The notes: generated from the sequence alone by a model not told the origin. A DNA stretch of 64,000 bases from Opeltia flavorubescens (GCA_000442125.1 KE546980.1:558001-622000); one strand, 5' to 3'. Numbered from the stretch's first letter, positions 34,299 to 46,264 are shown. Made by a program: numbers and translations.

Positions 34299-35700
34299 GA
34301 GCATGTTCACTTTTACTTTGTCAAAGATTACTGTACCAAGAAAAATCTTTTGTGTGCGTAGAGGAAGAGAGGGGAGTCAGAAGGGCGGATGACTGTATCT
34401 ATCGGAGGGCAGTTGCGCGTTGCATGAGAGCGAGATCATTGCTTAATGAGCCACGAAGTACGTCGGCACGGCCTTTGTCTGACTCACCATTATGGCTGGG
34501 TCTATGAATGAGGGAACAGCGATAGAGAATGGCGTTTCTAAGGTCTATAAGGCGGCTGAGCGCCGTACAGGAGTCATTTTTGGGGTCCAATTCATTCCCA
34601 TCTGCTTTGCTTCATCCATTCTTGTTATGCGAAGAGCTCGAATCTCGGAGATACCATAAAAGCTGTTCTGTTCATCTTTTCAACTTTCCATCCCACAATT
34701 TCTACTGAGCAGTATTCAGCTTTCCTTGATGCGTGAGTTACAATTCTGTTAAATCTAGATAGATGGACCGAATCTCCATATTTCTTCATGTCAAGGGTCT
34801 TGTCCTACCGTGAAAATCATTGAGCCAATGTAGCCGTATGTGATATGGTTTATCCCTAAGACCAATTTGGCTTCGACTTTTCCAGACAATCCGAAGTCTC
34901 GACTAGGACTCTGAGTATGCGTGAAATCTTGGAGGATAAATCCTCTTCTTGAGCCCCCCTACGAAGAGTATCGTGAATGACTGTTCCGCTCCGTGTCTAC
35001 AAAGTCTTCGGCCTCGCCAGGTCTGCCCATTTTCGACGAGGATGTATATAAGACACCTGCCGAGTGCCAGCATAGGGGTGCACTTGATAGTCAGGCATAG
35101 GCTGAACGATAGATAATACAAGTTGTGACCTAAAATTATCCCATTATGACATATAATTGTATATCTGTTTGAAAAGGTCCGAGTCTAATTCCACTTCTCC
35201 AGTGTATTGCGCTGAATGATTACTTCCATAAATACCATCGCCCATTTCCTCTTATACATCGATCTTGTCGTCTGGCTTTGAAGCCCTGTGCAACATCCTG
35301 ACTTCTGCAGCCGTAGCCACCACTCTCTCGGCATATCGCTCAAGTCCTCCTCCGCGTCAAGGGGCGCGTAAAGATCCAATCGACAAGGACGAAGCTATCA
35401 GTAAATTGACATGGCTGGCTTGTGGCGTGAAGGTTGTCCAATTTCCACACTTCGCGTAGGAGCTGCAATTGGCGATGAAGGGAGTTGGTGAAAGAGGCTT
35501 TTCGCTCCAGAAGTTGAAGCAGCTTGGGAGAGGGCCGGGGTCATCCTGGTGCACGGCTCTCTAGAACTCATGTACAGATCAACGATCCAATCGAATGCCT
35601 TCCCGGCTGTTTCTCCGCAGTAGGAACCTGGTCCGTCAACGTAATGCTCCGTCGGACTAAGGACCAGGGAGCAATAGAATGGATATTTTGGTCGTATCAC
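34299..35700. other. Intergenic, convergent gene ends
   Basis: The 1.4 kb between two converging genes shows only short ORFs and no RNA gene. It is long for a convergent gap but I see no repeat or element in it. Confidence 0.45.
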
Positions 35701-37002
35701 TTAAGGTGGATGGTCCTCGAACGCAAAACTCCAGGTGGTACCTGCACTTTCGTCGTAGCCTCCACCTTTCGAACTCTTAGCACCAACATGCTGGAGTAAA
35801 GGAGGCACGAGAACGAAGCGGTTGAAACTTTCAGCATTTGCCCATCGTTCGAGAAGCATATCAACATAGTAATCTTCATCCATGGCTTTCTTCGTTCTCT
35901 CTATTAGTGGTGGAACCATGGCGCGGGGAAAGATGAAGCCTTGGGAACAGCATCCGAAACGGTTCATCTTGTGTACGCCAGCAGCTGGGGGCTGTACAGT
36001 CATGCGACCAGCCATGAAATAGAGACCAATGAACGCGGGTAAAGTGACAAGGCATATAACAAGTACGTTCAGGTTGGAGAGGGTCCTGTGAAATCGAGTA
36101 GATTTAGCCCGCACTCCAAGTAGGACCGAAAGCATTACGACGAGTGTAAGGATAGACCATCCGAAATATCGAGGCCACTCCTCGCTGTTCCAGCCTAAGA
36201 GACCTTCGGTGTAAAAGAGTCTCAGGTATAGCCATGGAGTATTTTCATCATTCTCTAGCCTACTCAAGGCCCGCTGTGCCTCGGGGTACCACCCGGCTCT
36301 TGCTAGAACATCATCTTCCAACATAGCCACCCAAGGAGCGCCCGTATCGAAGCATTGCTGAAGCAGGTAACCGTAATCATACATTGATTTATTACGAAAG
36401 TGATGGCCTCCCTCGAAGCTGCGCAGCATTGTCAGGTCGTGATCGCTGACTTCGTAATCGAGAACACGGTTTGACGTAGCAGAGAGCCAGGGTTCTTGCC
36501 GGATTGGATGGTCGCTGGGCTTTGTATGAGCGATCAAAGGCATCAGGTATATGCTTTGGCGTTCATCTTGCGAAAGGCCCTCGAGCAGTGAGCCGATTGT
36601 GCCACGCACATAATGTTGGGCCGAAGTACGAGCTATGGTGGCGATACCAATGCATAGAAAAGGGTTTTTTGGGTTTTCAATGGTCGTAGGCGGAGTGTTG
36701 TTGGCTGCCTTTATGAAATCGTAAGCTTGACGCTCACGGAACAAGGAGTAGCGACGTTCGTATCCATGACGAGGATCGAAGAAAAAGGATGTTGGATCCC
36801 GGTATGATATGAAGCGGCAGAACTGGTAAGCCGAAGTCCAAACAATGACCGTCGCTAGCAACAGGTAGCCGGTAGATGATCTCAGCACGTTAATCCAGGA
36901 CAAGGCTGGGTCATGGCCATCGAGTGTGCCAAGCAGGATTCGAGGCTTAACCCTCATCCTTCGCATTTGTGAGGTTAAGTTATCGACAGAGCATACAGAC
37001 AT
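35701..37002 (-). CDS. PGAP4-like Golgi glycosyltransferase
   Basis: A single exon gives 433 residues. An N-terminal membrane anchor (about residues 44-66) is followed by a GT-A-type domain with the acidic motif LEDDVLARAGWY (about 233-245). The domain is split by a hairpin of two transmembrane segments (about 277-299 and 310-332) after LFYTEGLLGWNSEEWPRYFG. It resumes with CCSQGFIFPRAMVPPLI and DYYVDMLLERWA. This transmembrane insertion inside the catalytic domain is characteristic of PGAP4 (TMEM246), which adds GalNAc to GPI anchors in the mammalian Golgi. The fungal donor and acceptor sugars are not established. The initiator ATG at 37002 could be replaced by the in-frame ATG at 36966 (MRRMRVKPR). 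Confidence 0.82.
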   Translation of the reverse strand: MSVCSVDNLTSQMRRMRVKPRILLGTLDGHDPALSWINVLRSSTGYLLLATVIVWTSAYQFCRFISYRDPTSFFFDPRHGYERRYSLFRERQAYDFIKAANNTPPTTIENPKNPFLCIGIATIARTSAQHYVRGTIGSLLEGLSQDERQSIYLMPLIAHTKPSDHPIRQEPWLSATSNRVLDYEVSDHDLTMLRSFEGGHHFRNKSMYDYGYLLQQCFDTGAPWVAMLEDDVLARAGWYPEAQRALSRLENDENTPWLYLRLFYTEGLLGWNSEEWPRYFGWSILTLVVMLSVLLGVRAKSTRFHRTLSNLNVLVICLVTLPAFIGLYFMAGRMTVQPPAAGVHKMNRFGCCSQGFIFPRAMVPPLIERTKKAMDEDYYVDMLLERWANAESFNRFVLVPPLLQHVGAKSSKGGGYDESAGTTWSFAFEDHPP

Positions 37003-38370
37003 ACGCCATAGCCATCCATTCTTCTAGCAAAATTGCACGCCGACAGAATTGAGGCCAGCCTGAATGCTAATTCTTAAAAGAGGAGAAATTCAGATGTCTA
37101 GTGGGATGTCTTCTTTTTGAATGTCCAAGATGTTCCGCAATGTATAAATCCAATACGCGGGTTCTTGCATTCCGCCATTTTTTCAACTAAGATATGCTCG
37201 TATCATCAAAGCGGCACCTTCTCAAGCGTTTCAGTGAAAATTGTTGGATTACTTACAGCCATTGTGAGCAGAAGCATACAATGACACCTCAATCTGCTGC
37301 TGAAATTTCGACATTTCCTCCGACGGACAGCAATTTTGTTTATCAATGTTGATTGGACAAGTGGAACTGGTTGTATGATCTATCGTAGGGACCGGCGGAT
37401 TACATTGAGGACGCAGGACCTCCGTTCTGCTCCATACTATCATGATTTTACCGCCAAATTACTCTAGAAGGGGGTCCGGATTCTGGTGGGAATCAAATTG
37501 TCGATTTCTTCCTCGATTTTCGTAAGCTAGTTTGTTCTTCTTATTGTCAAGCACAATGATGGCATGGCATCAGTTAAAATGGATAGCATGCTCCAGAGTG
37601 TTATCGTTTCGTGCTCTACTCACGTCTTTACCGCGCGTCTACATTTGGGAAAGCGTAGTTCTGGTTGCTTGCTTGCTAGCAGTAGCTGATGATGTGGCTA
37701 AACCACGCCGGAGAACGATGACATTTGTATGTGTCAAATTCGCTAGCTAAGACTTATCAAATGGTCTCTGTACTTTTCTTATCACATGCGCTGTTTCGGT
37801 ATGTGGACCCTTGCAGAGGTTGGCAGGGATTTGGGGCGGAGTGGCTTCACGTCGCTCCCAAATTATACGATTCTGATACAATCTTCCGATGATTGATGAC
37901 ACAAGTCTTGTCTGGCAAGCGGACCGGATATTTTGTCCCAAACGCCTGCATTGTAAGTTCGTCAAATTGGGTAAACTCAAGTCGGGGTACCGAGTTAGCC
38001 TACATCTCAATTGGTGTACCATTTTCCAATTCTTCTGGATTTGGATAGAATAGCACATTGACATTGGGGGCCGCCCCCAATCGAACAAGATATATATTGT
38101 CAGCCCTGGTTCTGAGTCACTACAGAGGTAGCCGAAGTCAGCATTTCTGACAGCCCTTTAGCTCTATGGAATAGTTCGGCATGTAGGTAAGGATGTTTTT
38201 CAATCACGGGAGATTCGGCAATGGTTAAATCTACAAGTATCAAACACAACGGTGATTCTTTCCTGTTTGGTTGATATATTTACTACATACAATCCACATG
38301 GGGCATGATAATCATGACTTGACAGAAGCGGCCATCGATCTAGTGGATTTGGATCCTCGTTTTCAGGACC
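37003..38370. other. Divergent promoter region
   Basis: The PGAP4-like gene (-) and the membrane-protein gene (+) diverge here. Only short ORFs are present, with no RNA or repeat. Confidence 0.45.
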
Positions 38371-40512
38371 GTGAGCTGCGCTCAAACGCCCCCAGCGAGC
38401 ATTCCGGTGTGTCAAATTGACTATATGTCACAAAGCAAGCATATGTTGACAAATATCACAGAAGATCAACCCCATTCCCAAGAGCCTTCAGTTGAACCCC
38501 CCTTGCGGTACTCACCAAATGGTTCACAGACCAATCTCATCAATCCGGAGACAGACCACTACAGGCTCCGGCGCTATTATGCACGATCTTTACTCAACAT
38601 CCTCTTACCGCTTCTTGCTACCGGATGGTATGCGTTTATTCTCTTCGGCTACTTGCTCCGGCCTAGCGTGAATGAAATTGTGCCCAAGCGGCCAATCGAC
38701 GCAAATGTTGTTTTCTTCTCGTGGCTCATTCTGAGCATTTTCTTGTTGGACTGGGCTAAATCAGGTCTTGCTGGATTTGAGGCTGCGGCCCTCATGAAGC
38801 CGAAGCTCGCCCCATCCAATGCTATGCAGCTCATGTGGCATTTAGATAGTGCCTGGGGCACTCTGAGCGGTTGGCGGAAGGCGCTGGAAAGCTTCTATCG
38901 CTTCTTCAAGCTCAAGATGCACCCAAACCAGGATTTGCAAGACGCTGGTGACGCAGCCTGGCGTGGCCCAGGGCTCCTCTGGTGGTATCTTGCGGTAAAC
39001 GGCTTGCTGCTTTATGTCACTTTGCCCCTCTCTGGCCTTACGATGAATCCTGGCGACGCGTTGAGACTAAGCAGCCGGAAAGTATCGATACTCGGCGTGA
39101 ATGAGACCACCTTCGATGTTCGCACAAACGCCGCGGTGTCTCAACTTGCGAGGGACAACTGGCGGACAGGTCATGCAACAGCACCACCCGCACCGACCAT
39201 CTTTTACGCTCCCCAAGGTTCGAAGAATGTTAGCAGCACGTACTTAGAGGACTTCGTACAAGATGTTTACCAGCAGGACTTGTCAGGTCAAGTCGCGACT
39301 CTCCGGAATGTCACCATTTTCGCGGGTCCTGCGGTAGCAGAACGCGCCCATGGAAAGGCTTGGGGCTTCCTCAGCACTGTGGAGTGCTTCCCGACAAGTC
39401 TTTCTCGAGGACTGGAACTGATCAATGCCAGTAAATATTCCCAGCGGCCAGATTTTACCGATCTAGACATGATGTTCAGTGGCGCTGGATTGTCGCCTGT
39501 CTTTTACTTTCCAGACGATGGTTACGGGGTCAACTTCTCCTATGTGGTTGCCTCTGACCGTGATATCGAAGGCGTCGGGAATGGCGAATACAATAATGCA
39601 ACTCGCAACCATTTGCCTATCAAAGGTTCCTTGGAAATGGTTTTATGGCAGTCGATATCTAAGGACTACAAACCAGACGACGGATATACAAAAATGAGAA
39701 ATAGTCCACTCGTCACTCGAAGCGACAACGGCTCTACGCTGGGCTTCGGCGTTCGGTGTACGGTCGAGTCCAATGTCGGTACTGCATTACTAGATGCTGC
39801 CAAGCGCATGTACTCGAGCTTCAAGCAAGCCCCAGCAGTGGGAAATATCAACTTCCAAGTCCCCATCTTCTCATATCCGGGCGTGTTCGCAATCCAATCA
39901 GTCGTCTTTCAAGCTCTGTCAACAGTGCAGCTGGGTTACATGGGCCCGCCTTCTTGCATGCCAGGAGCTGATACTACGTGCAACGCCTTCTATGGTGCAA
40001 ACCTCGCAACGGGCGGCGTGCCACGAGTTGTCAAGATGGCAGAAAGTGGCCTAGCCCTTCAAGTGCCAACAATCTCCCCTGAAAGATTGACGTTGGCCAT
40101 GTACAAGCTGTTTGGCGAGGCAGCTGCAGCGATGATGGCTATCGGCCCTGGCAACTGGACCGGCGAACTCAAAGGCTTCGATCCGGCAAACAATATTGTA
40201 CCATATTTGATCCCCGGGAAGCTTGTCCTCGTACTATTATGTCTTTGGACAGCCCTCACGGTGATACCTCAAATCTATGTGTTCAGAGAACAAAGATGGT
40301 CATCCAGGCTTACAGCGGCGGAGATGTTCCGATTCGGCGCCGAAATACAGGATATGGCGCGGCATTTGCGAAGCAGAGATCTTCGTGACAATGATGTGCT
40401 GAGAAAGACGCCGGGCATGGTTGGGGATATTGCGCCTGGAGCAGAGAAGGGATATGTTGGTCTGAGTAGGTTTCCAGCAAGGAGCGATCGTGTCTATACG
40501 AACGTAAAGTAA
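38371..40512 (+). CDS. Large fungal membrane protein with glycosylated ectodomain
   Basis: A single exon gives 713 residues from the first ATG; ATGs at 38425 and 38443 are also in frame. A cytosolic N-terminus of about 67 residues leads into three membrane segments (about 68-94, 107-138 and 198-222). Then comes a loop of nearly 390 residues with many N-glycosylation sites (NETT, NVSS, NVTI, NASK, NFSY, NGST, NWTG) and several Cys, which must face outside. A fourth membrane segment (about 612-634, GKLVLVLLCLWTALTVIP) precedes a basic cytosolic tail. This topology recurs in a lineage-expanded, uncharacterised family of filamentous fungi. I assign no function. Confidence 0.75.
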   Translation: MSCAQTPPASIPVCQIDYMSQSKHMLTNITEDQPHSQEPSVEPPLRYSPNGSQTNLINPETDHYRLRRYYARSLLNILLPLLATGWYAFILFGYLLRPSVNEIVPKRPIDANVVFFSWLILSIFLLDWAKSGLAGFEAAALMKPKLAPSNAMQLMWHLDSAWGTLSGWRKALESFYRFFKLKMHPNQDLQDAGDAAWRGPGLLWWYLAVNGLLLYVTLPLSGLTMNPGDALRLSSRKVSILGVNETTFDVRTNAAVSQLARDNWRTGHATAPPAPTIFYAPQGSKNVSSTYLEDFVQDVYQQDLSGQVATLRNVTIFAGPAVAERAHGKAWGFLSTVECFPTSLSRGLELINASKYSQRPDFTDLDMMFSGAGLSPVFYFPDDGYGVNFSYVVASDRDIEGVGNGEYNNATRNHLPIKGSLEMVLWQSISKDYKPDDGYTKMRNSPLVTRSDNGSTLGFGVRCTVESNVGTALLDAAKRMYSSFKQAPAVGNINFQVPIFSYPGVFAIQSVVFQALSTVQLGYMGPPSCMPGADTTCNAFYGANLATGGVPRVVKMAESGLALQVPTISPERLTLAMYKLFGEAAAAMMAIGPGNWTGELKGFDPANNIVPYLIPGKLVLVLLCLWTALTVIPQIYVFREQRWSSRLTAAEMFRFGAEIQDMARHLRSRDLRDNDVLRKTPGMVGDIAPGAEKGYVGLSRFPARSDRVYTNVK

Positions 40513-41488
40513 GACTGGGGTGTGTGGGAGAAGAGTATATCGCAATCTCTCATTTGCTTTGGACACTTGCAAACAAGGACCCTTGGGGGAACATTGTATA
40601 AGTACAAACTGTCTACCGCTGATGCTGGGACATTACGAGAATTCCCATCTTGATGCCGGCCAGGCTTTTGAAGAGGGGAATTTTTGGGGTTCACGGAAAT
40701 GGAGACATGTGGAAGAACATGACATGATCGCGCGACAAAGGAAGACTTACCGAATTATCTCAGGTCTGCTTCCGGGAGGCAGATTTATGTCCCAGACTCC
40801 CATGTCCTCTTGCAGACTAAGGACAGACAAGTCACAGTTCCATGTGAGCACTAAAACGTGTAGGATTTAGGAAGGGCCCGACACCAGTATCTTATAAAGC
40901 ATGACAAGAAATAAGAAACGACCTCCACAGCGAGTCTTCGGCCATTTCATCTAGTGTCATGTCTTTAGTCCCTGCCTCCGGATTATGCGCAGACTTAACA
41001 ATAGCACTTGGAGACTTTTAGAGGAGTTCCCACTTCACTCTCACTCCAAAGAGGACGTGCACTCGAAAAAGCCGATCAAGACGATTGATAAATAGACGTT
41101 GTCGACTAGCAGGGGCTCTAGGGCGTGTACATCTTGCAGCTAGATCATAAATCTATACATCAATTCAAGTGTACTCTTTATGGTACCCCTGGCCGGACGC
41201 TGTCTGCAACCCTTATGCCAGCTTTTGGACGATACGAGGCTCCATAGTTGATTTCAGAAAGGAACTAAGCAAATGTCTGGAGTGCATTAATTTTATTTAG
41301 CTAGCTCCCTGTACTCTAGATCTAGACAATCTGCGGGCCAAATGACAAATACAGGGACACTGGCGACCAATAGGTTTTTTGTCAATTCAGGAACTTAACT
41401 TCCAAACTTATTGCAAGTGCGCTTGATACCACATCGCTGGACTTGACGTCACACATAGCAATATGAAGCTCTCCAGCCCACCTCAATC
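40513..41488. other. Intergenic upstream of the PAQR gene
   Basis: It holds the 3' UTR of the membrane-protein gene and the PAQR promoter. No further gene is seen. Confidence 0.5.
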
Positions 41489-42626
41489 ATGACCTCCCCT
41501 GTCCGCCGCCGTCAACTCCCTCACCGCACCGTCTCCGCCCCTGTCTCATCCTCAGACCTAACCCGCAAACTCCTCGCCACTACCCCTCCCTCCGGACCCT
41601 TCCTCTTAACCTACGACCACCTCCCCCACTGGTACCGCGACAATGCCTATATCCTCACTTCCTACCGCCCCGCACCCACGAACTCCCTGGCAAAATGCCT
41701 GCAATCACTCCTCTACACTCATAATGAGAGTGTGAACATCCATTCGCATCTCCTCGGCGCTTTCCTGTTCCTCTTCATTGGTATATTTTTATACCTGTTC
41801 GAGGGGAGGGAGCCAGGGGTAGAGAAATCGGATGTGGTAGTTTTCGGATGTTTCTTCGTGGGTGCGGTAGGGTGTCTTGGTATGAGCGCAACGTATCATT
41901 GCGTTTCTTGCCATTCGGAAAGATGGGCTCTGCGGGCAAATAGGGGAGACTACGTGGGAATCGTGGCGTTGATCTGGGGGAGCTTTGTGCCGAGCTTGTG
42001 GTATGGGTTTTTTTGTGAAGGAGATGGGAGGTTGAGGTGGGGTTATGGGGGAATGGTGAGTTCTGTCTCTTTCAACGACTGTTGGATGTGAAGGATTTTG
42101 CAACATAGGAAGATGGGGTTTGATATTCAGGGGCTCAGAATGGAGGACATGAGATGTCAATGGGATGATTAGCTGATGTTCAGTACCTAGATCACCGTTA
42201 TTGGCGTGGGTTGCGCCGTCGTCTCTGTAGTACCAAAATTCCGAACTCCTAGCTGGAGGCCCTTTCGAGCGAGCATGTTCGCCTCAATGGGTCTATCGGC
42301 TATCATTCCTGTTCTACACGGTCTGAAACTTTACGGACTGCAGCAGATGAACGATAGAATAGGTCTTTCTTGGCTAATTCTTCAAGGGTTTTTGTATCTT
42401 CTTGGTGCTGGGCTCTACGCGGTTGGTTCTTCTGACCTCGCTACCAATGAAAGACTGACATTGGATGATATAGGCACGTATCCCTGAACGCTTTCAGCCT
42501 GGAAAGTTTGATGTATGGGGTAGCTCGCATCAGGTCTTCCATGTACTGATCTTGTTCGCCGCCATGTCACATCTTACGGGCTTGATCAGGGCATACGAGC
42601 ATGCGAAGATGGCTTTGATATGCTGA
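41489..42626 (+). CDS. PAQR / haemolysin-III family receptor (Izh-type)
   Basis: Exons 41489..42055, 42191..42421 and 42474..42626 give 316 residues. The seven-helix PAQR fold shows its diagnostic motifs: HNESVNIHSHLLGA before TM1, SATYHCVSCHSE at the end of TM2, GDYVGI in TM3, and SSHQVFHVLI before TM7. These carry the Ser, Asp and three His of the zinc site. The last intron has an unusual donor (GTTGGT), but removing it restores LYAARIPERFQPGKFDVWG, a standard family stretch. Yeast Izh proteins influence zinc and sterol homeostasis, and adiponectin receptors of this fold have ceramidase activity. The ligand in this fungus is unknown. The gene ends 120 bp from the end of BCS1, converging. 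Confidence 0.92.
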
Positions 42627-42746
42627 ACAAGAATCAAGTAGAGGGAAGATGATTGAGATCTATTGCTAAGGTCATGATGATAACTGAGCTCGTCTTGACA
42701 AGTCAAGAGCCATTCTAATGACAGCTTACTGACATCTAAAACTGGA

Positions 42747-44293
42747 TTAAGAAGGTTTGAGACCACTGGCCATGGCTATTGCTCCCTGCATGTCATCTTT
42801 GTTGTACAAGAATAGGCCTTGCAGAGCAGCAGCACTTGTCATATTTACCGGATCTGGTGGCGAACCTCCTTCAGCTTGGATGATGCCGAGCTTCTCCAGC
42901 TCTCCCAGAAATCGAAGCTTGTTCGTGCCTTCTGTGTCTATCACACCATAAAAGCGATCCCAAAGCTCACCAGCTTGATATCGCGTAGCCTCTCCAAGCC
43001 GCACAGCCATGTCAACTCTACCTGGGCGAACTAGGGCGCTGTCCAGCCTCTCCACATGATTGGTGGTGAGGAATGTAACTCGTTGTTCGGCGCTTGCGAC
43101 GCCGTCCAAGCTGTTCAGCAAGCCCGAGAACGTGACATTCGCGCCTTGGTACCCATCTGCTTCAGACAGTTTGCGTCCATTTGAGAAAGCTGCATCTACA
43201 TCCTCGAGTATTACAAAGGTCCGCTTGGAAACAATGGTGAGGAGATAATTCAAGCGGTCGTCGGTTAGCCCACGTTGGCTTAGATTTAGAACCGCAATGT
43301 TGTAGTCCAGTTCGCCGGCCAAGGCTTGAATGAAAGAGCTCTTGCCACTGCCTGGTGGGCCATGAAGCAAATATCCTCGTCGGTAGGGGATACCTCGGTC
43401 GTAATACCACGTTTCGCTACGCGAGAATTCCTCAAGGTCCGCGACAATGCGCTCCTTCAAACCCTTATCGAGTATGACTGATCTCAAAGATCTTTTTCGG
43501 AGTGGTTCACCGAATGGTTCCCATGAAGCTGTTTGAGGTTTGTAAACGATGGTCTTGCCTTCGACCGATTTCTGGGCCAATTGATGGGCTTCGAGGAACA
43601 AGTCTTCGAAAATGTGTCGCTGGGAGTATAGCGTGGTCAATTTAACCGTCTCCCATGGTTGTCCATTGCCTAAGTCCATCGTTTTGGTTTCCCGCATGCG
43701 ATCGACTAACATGAAGGCATTCTTATAGCGCAGAATATGACGACCCGGCCCTGGTATAAGGGCAAATTGCGTTTGAACCGATCCATTGGGGAATTTGATC
43801 TTTTCAGTCTTGATTGAAAGATGATGCAGGCCTGGTGTGAAGCGTCGTAATATCGACTCGGTTATGTCCATATTTGTGGAAGATAGACCTTGTGCTCCAT
43901 TGACGCGATTTGCAACTCCGGACAGTTGTCTCCTTTGTTGAACTGTCATCCAATGCAGAAACCATTGATAGGAATCATCCTTTACGTTGATTTCGACGTC
44001 AACGAGGAGCCTTCTCTTGATGAGGCTCGCTCCCTGACGAAGACCCCTTTGGGCGACTGCGAGCACAACGCCAATGCCAGCTAGACCAAGACCCTTCAAG
44101 TTCAAGGTCAGCAGGCGTTAATTGGTAAGGGACATTCTTGGATTACCCCAGAGAATACAGGGTTGCCAGAGAATTGAGCAAGGAACCCATCTTGGGAAGG
44201 TGGGATCAAGTTAAAGCTGTCGTCTATCGAACTTTTTGGCTTGACATTTTTTGCGACTTCATTCGGGACGTTAACGATGGCATCACTGGCCAT
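42747..44293 (-). CDS. bcs1: BCS1, mitochondrial AAA chaperone for complex III
   Basis: Exons on the minus strand are 44293..44147 and 44093..42747 (53-bp intron, phase 0), giving 497 residues. The joint restores a membrane helix (FSGGLGLAGIGVVLAVAQRG) near residue 50. The BCS1-specific N domain follows (KDDSYQWFLHWMTVQQRR), then LRSVILDKGLKERI and the AAA module: Walker A GPPGSGKSSFIQALAGEL (about 293), Walker B FVILEDVDAAF (about 340) and FLTTNHVERLDSALVRPGRVD with the arginine fingers. BCS1 translocates the folded Rieske protein across the mitochondrial inner membrane so that complex III can be completed. The first exon begins MASDAIVNVPNEVAKN and lacks a classical presequence, as in the family. 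Confidence 0.95.
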
Positions 44294-44819
44294 AAGCAGC
44301 GGTCACGGCACCACTCTGCAAGTACTAGTTTCAATAGTCTTATTGGTAAAATAACTTGTACGCCAAACCCTTCAGGTGTGCTACTATTAGTATTAGAACC
44401 TGCGAATTATAGGCTAAAGCATTCAGAAAATTTGACAACTTAGTTCAGAAATCGTTCTCTACACTGATACATGCTCAGAAGTTATATATCTGCAACTTTT
44501 CAAGTTGAAATGTGACCATGATACAGTGCGCGGTGTTTTTGGTGTCCAAACAATTTTTTACCCCGCGAGCCACAATTCGTCCGCCCTGACGCGTATAGCA
44601 CTATCCAATACGAATACGCTTCTTATGTCCGAAATCCGGGTTTCATCATGACCTTGCATATATTTGGTGCTTCTAGGACCATGTGAAGGCTACTCTAGTA
44701 TATGTTTACGTGGGTGCCTGGAGGCCATTCCTAGGGCGGTCAATGTGCAGGATCCGGCCTCCTCCGAGGCGCAGCATTATATGAACTGTCGCCTTCGTGC
44801 ATCTCCACTGCTACTTGAG
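44294..44819. other. Divergent promoter region, BCS1 / NAPE-PLD
   Basis: The two mitochondrial-type genes diverge from this 526-bp stretch, so it holds both promoters and perhaps shared elements. No ORF is supported. Confidence 0.5.
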
Positions 44820-46264
44820 ATGCGCTCATTTAGGCTTTTCTTCCTGAAATTCTCCCAAAGAACTACTAGTCAATTCAATTCAACGTTCTCAACCTCGTCG
44901 AAGATGTCAAGCTCGGGCACTGCGGCAGTACTCTATGCGGCAACTGTATCCCCAGCTTCCATAACCGGGGCCATTCCGGAAGATGCCAAAGGCAAACAAC
45001 ACCATCTCAAAGATGGCAAAGGCTTTACCAACCCATGGGACAGCTGGAAGGAAATGGGAGGATTCGCTATAGGCTGGGCTATGGCCAAGTACGCTTACAT
45101 TTGGCTCAAATACAACATCATCTGACAGGAAATACAGACGGCGAATCACTGGAAGTGGAAAGTCTCCGGATACCACTCCTCCAACCGTTCCAGTGCGAAA
45201 GCCGGATTTCTTACGCTCTCGAGAGACACCAACACTGCGAGCGACCTGGCTTGGGCATGCTTGCTATCTGGTCGAATTCCCCAGCGGCCTGAGAGTGCTG
45301 TTTGATCCTGTTTTCGAACCTCGTTGCAGCCCCTTCACCTGGTTAGGTCCGAAAAGATACACCGAGGTCCCATGTGAGATTGAAGACATCCCAACGATCG
45401 ATGCTGTGGTTATATCCCATTCACACTATGATCATCTAAGCCGTAGACCTCACACCTTAATCTAGGCGAATTCGACACTGACCAGAGATAGATCCAACCG
45501 TGAAAAGAATTCAGCATAGTCATCCCAACGTCCAATTTTTCGTGCCTTTGCGGCTTAAAAAGTTCTTCACGGACATTGGTATTCAGAATATAACGGAGCT
45601 GGACTGGTGGGAAGAACGCGACATAATTCTATCAAGTCAAGATACGAAAGCGCGGATCTCCGCTGATACGTCATCTGCTGTGACTGAGAACTCAGATCAG
45701 ATAACAGCGCGGTTTGGATGCCTACCATGTCAGCACACAAGCGCTAGATCAGGCTTCGACAAAGGACATACTTTGTGGGCTAGCTGGAGCGTTGAGAGCG
45801 GAGGCAAGAAGATCTGGTTCGGCGGTGATACGGGATATCGAAGCGTCCCTGAGCTACCAAAAGAAGTTGATGATTACGGTCCCGAGCATAATTACCCTCA
45901 TTGTCCAGCGTTCGCGCAAATTGGAGAACTACGAGGTCCCTTTGATCTGGGGCTGATCCCCATTGGTGCTTATGATCCACGATGGATTATGAGCCCGATG
46001 CACGCCAATCCTTTCGATAGTGTCAACATATTCAAAGACACTCGGTGCAAGAGGGCCATGGGTATCCACTGGGTAAGTTGAGCGCTACCTTTAGGTTCGC
46101 TCGGCTCTAAGCTAACATGCAACTTCTAGGGCACATGGGTTCTCACGGAAGAAGATGTGCTAGAGCCTCCGGTACTGCTCAAATCGGCTTTGCAAAAGAG
46201 TGGTATCCCACAAGAAGGCGTGTTCGACGTCTGTGACATTGGAGAAAGTCGAGAGTTCAGCTGA
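44820..46264 (+). CDS. NAPE-hydrolysing phospholipase D (FMP30 type), metallo-beta-lactamase fold
   Basis: Exons 44820..45088, 45129..45442, 45492..46072 and 46130..46264 give 432 residues. The ATG at 44820 opens a basic, Ser/Thr-rich and acid-free N-terminus (MRSFRLFFLKFSQRTT), a likely mitochondrial presequence; an inner ATG at 44904 is the other option. Conserved stretches are NPWDSWKEM, LRATWLGHACYLVEF, FDPVFEPRCSPF, the zinc motif SHSHYDHLSH (about 186, formed at the second splice joint), WFGGDTGYRS (about 305) and MSPMHANP. The first intron is only 40 bp. NAPE-PLD releases N-acylethanolamines from N-acyl-phosphatidylethanolamine; in yeast Fmp30 is mitochondrial and acts in phospholipid balance. 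Confidence 0.92.
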
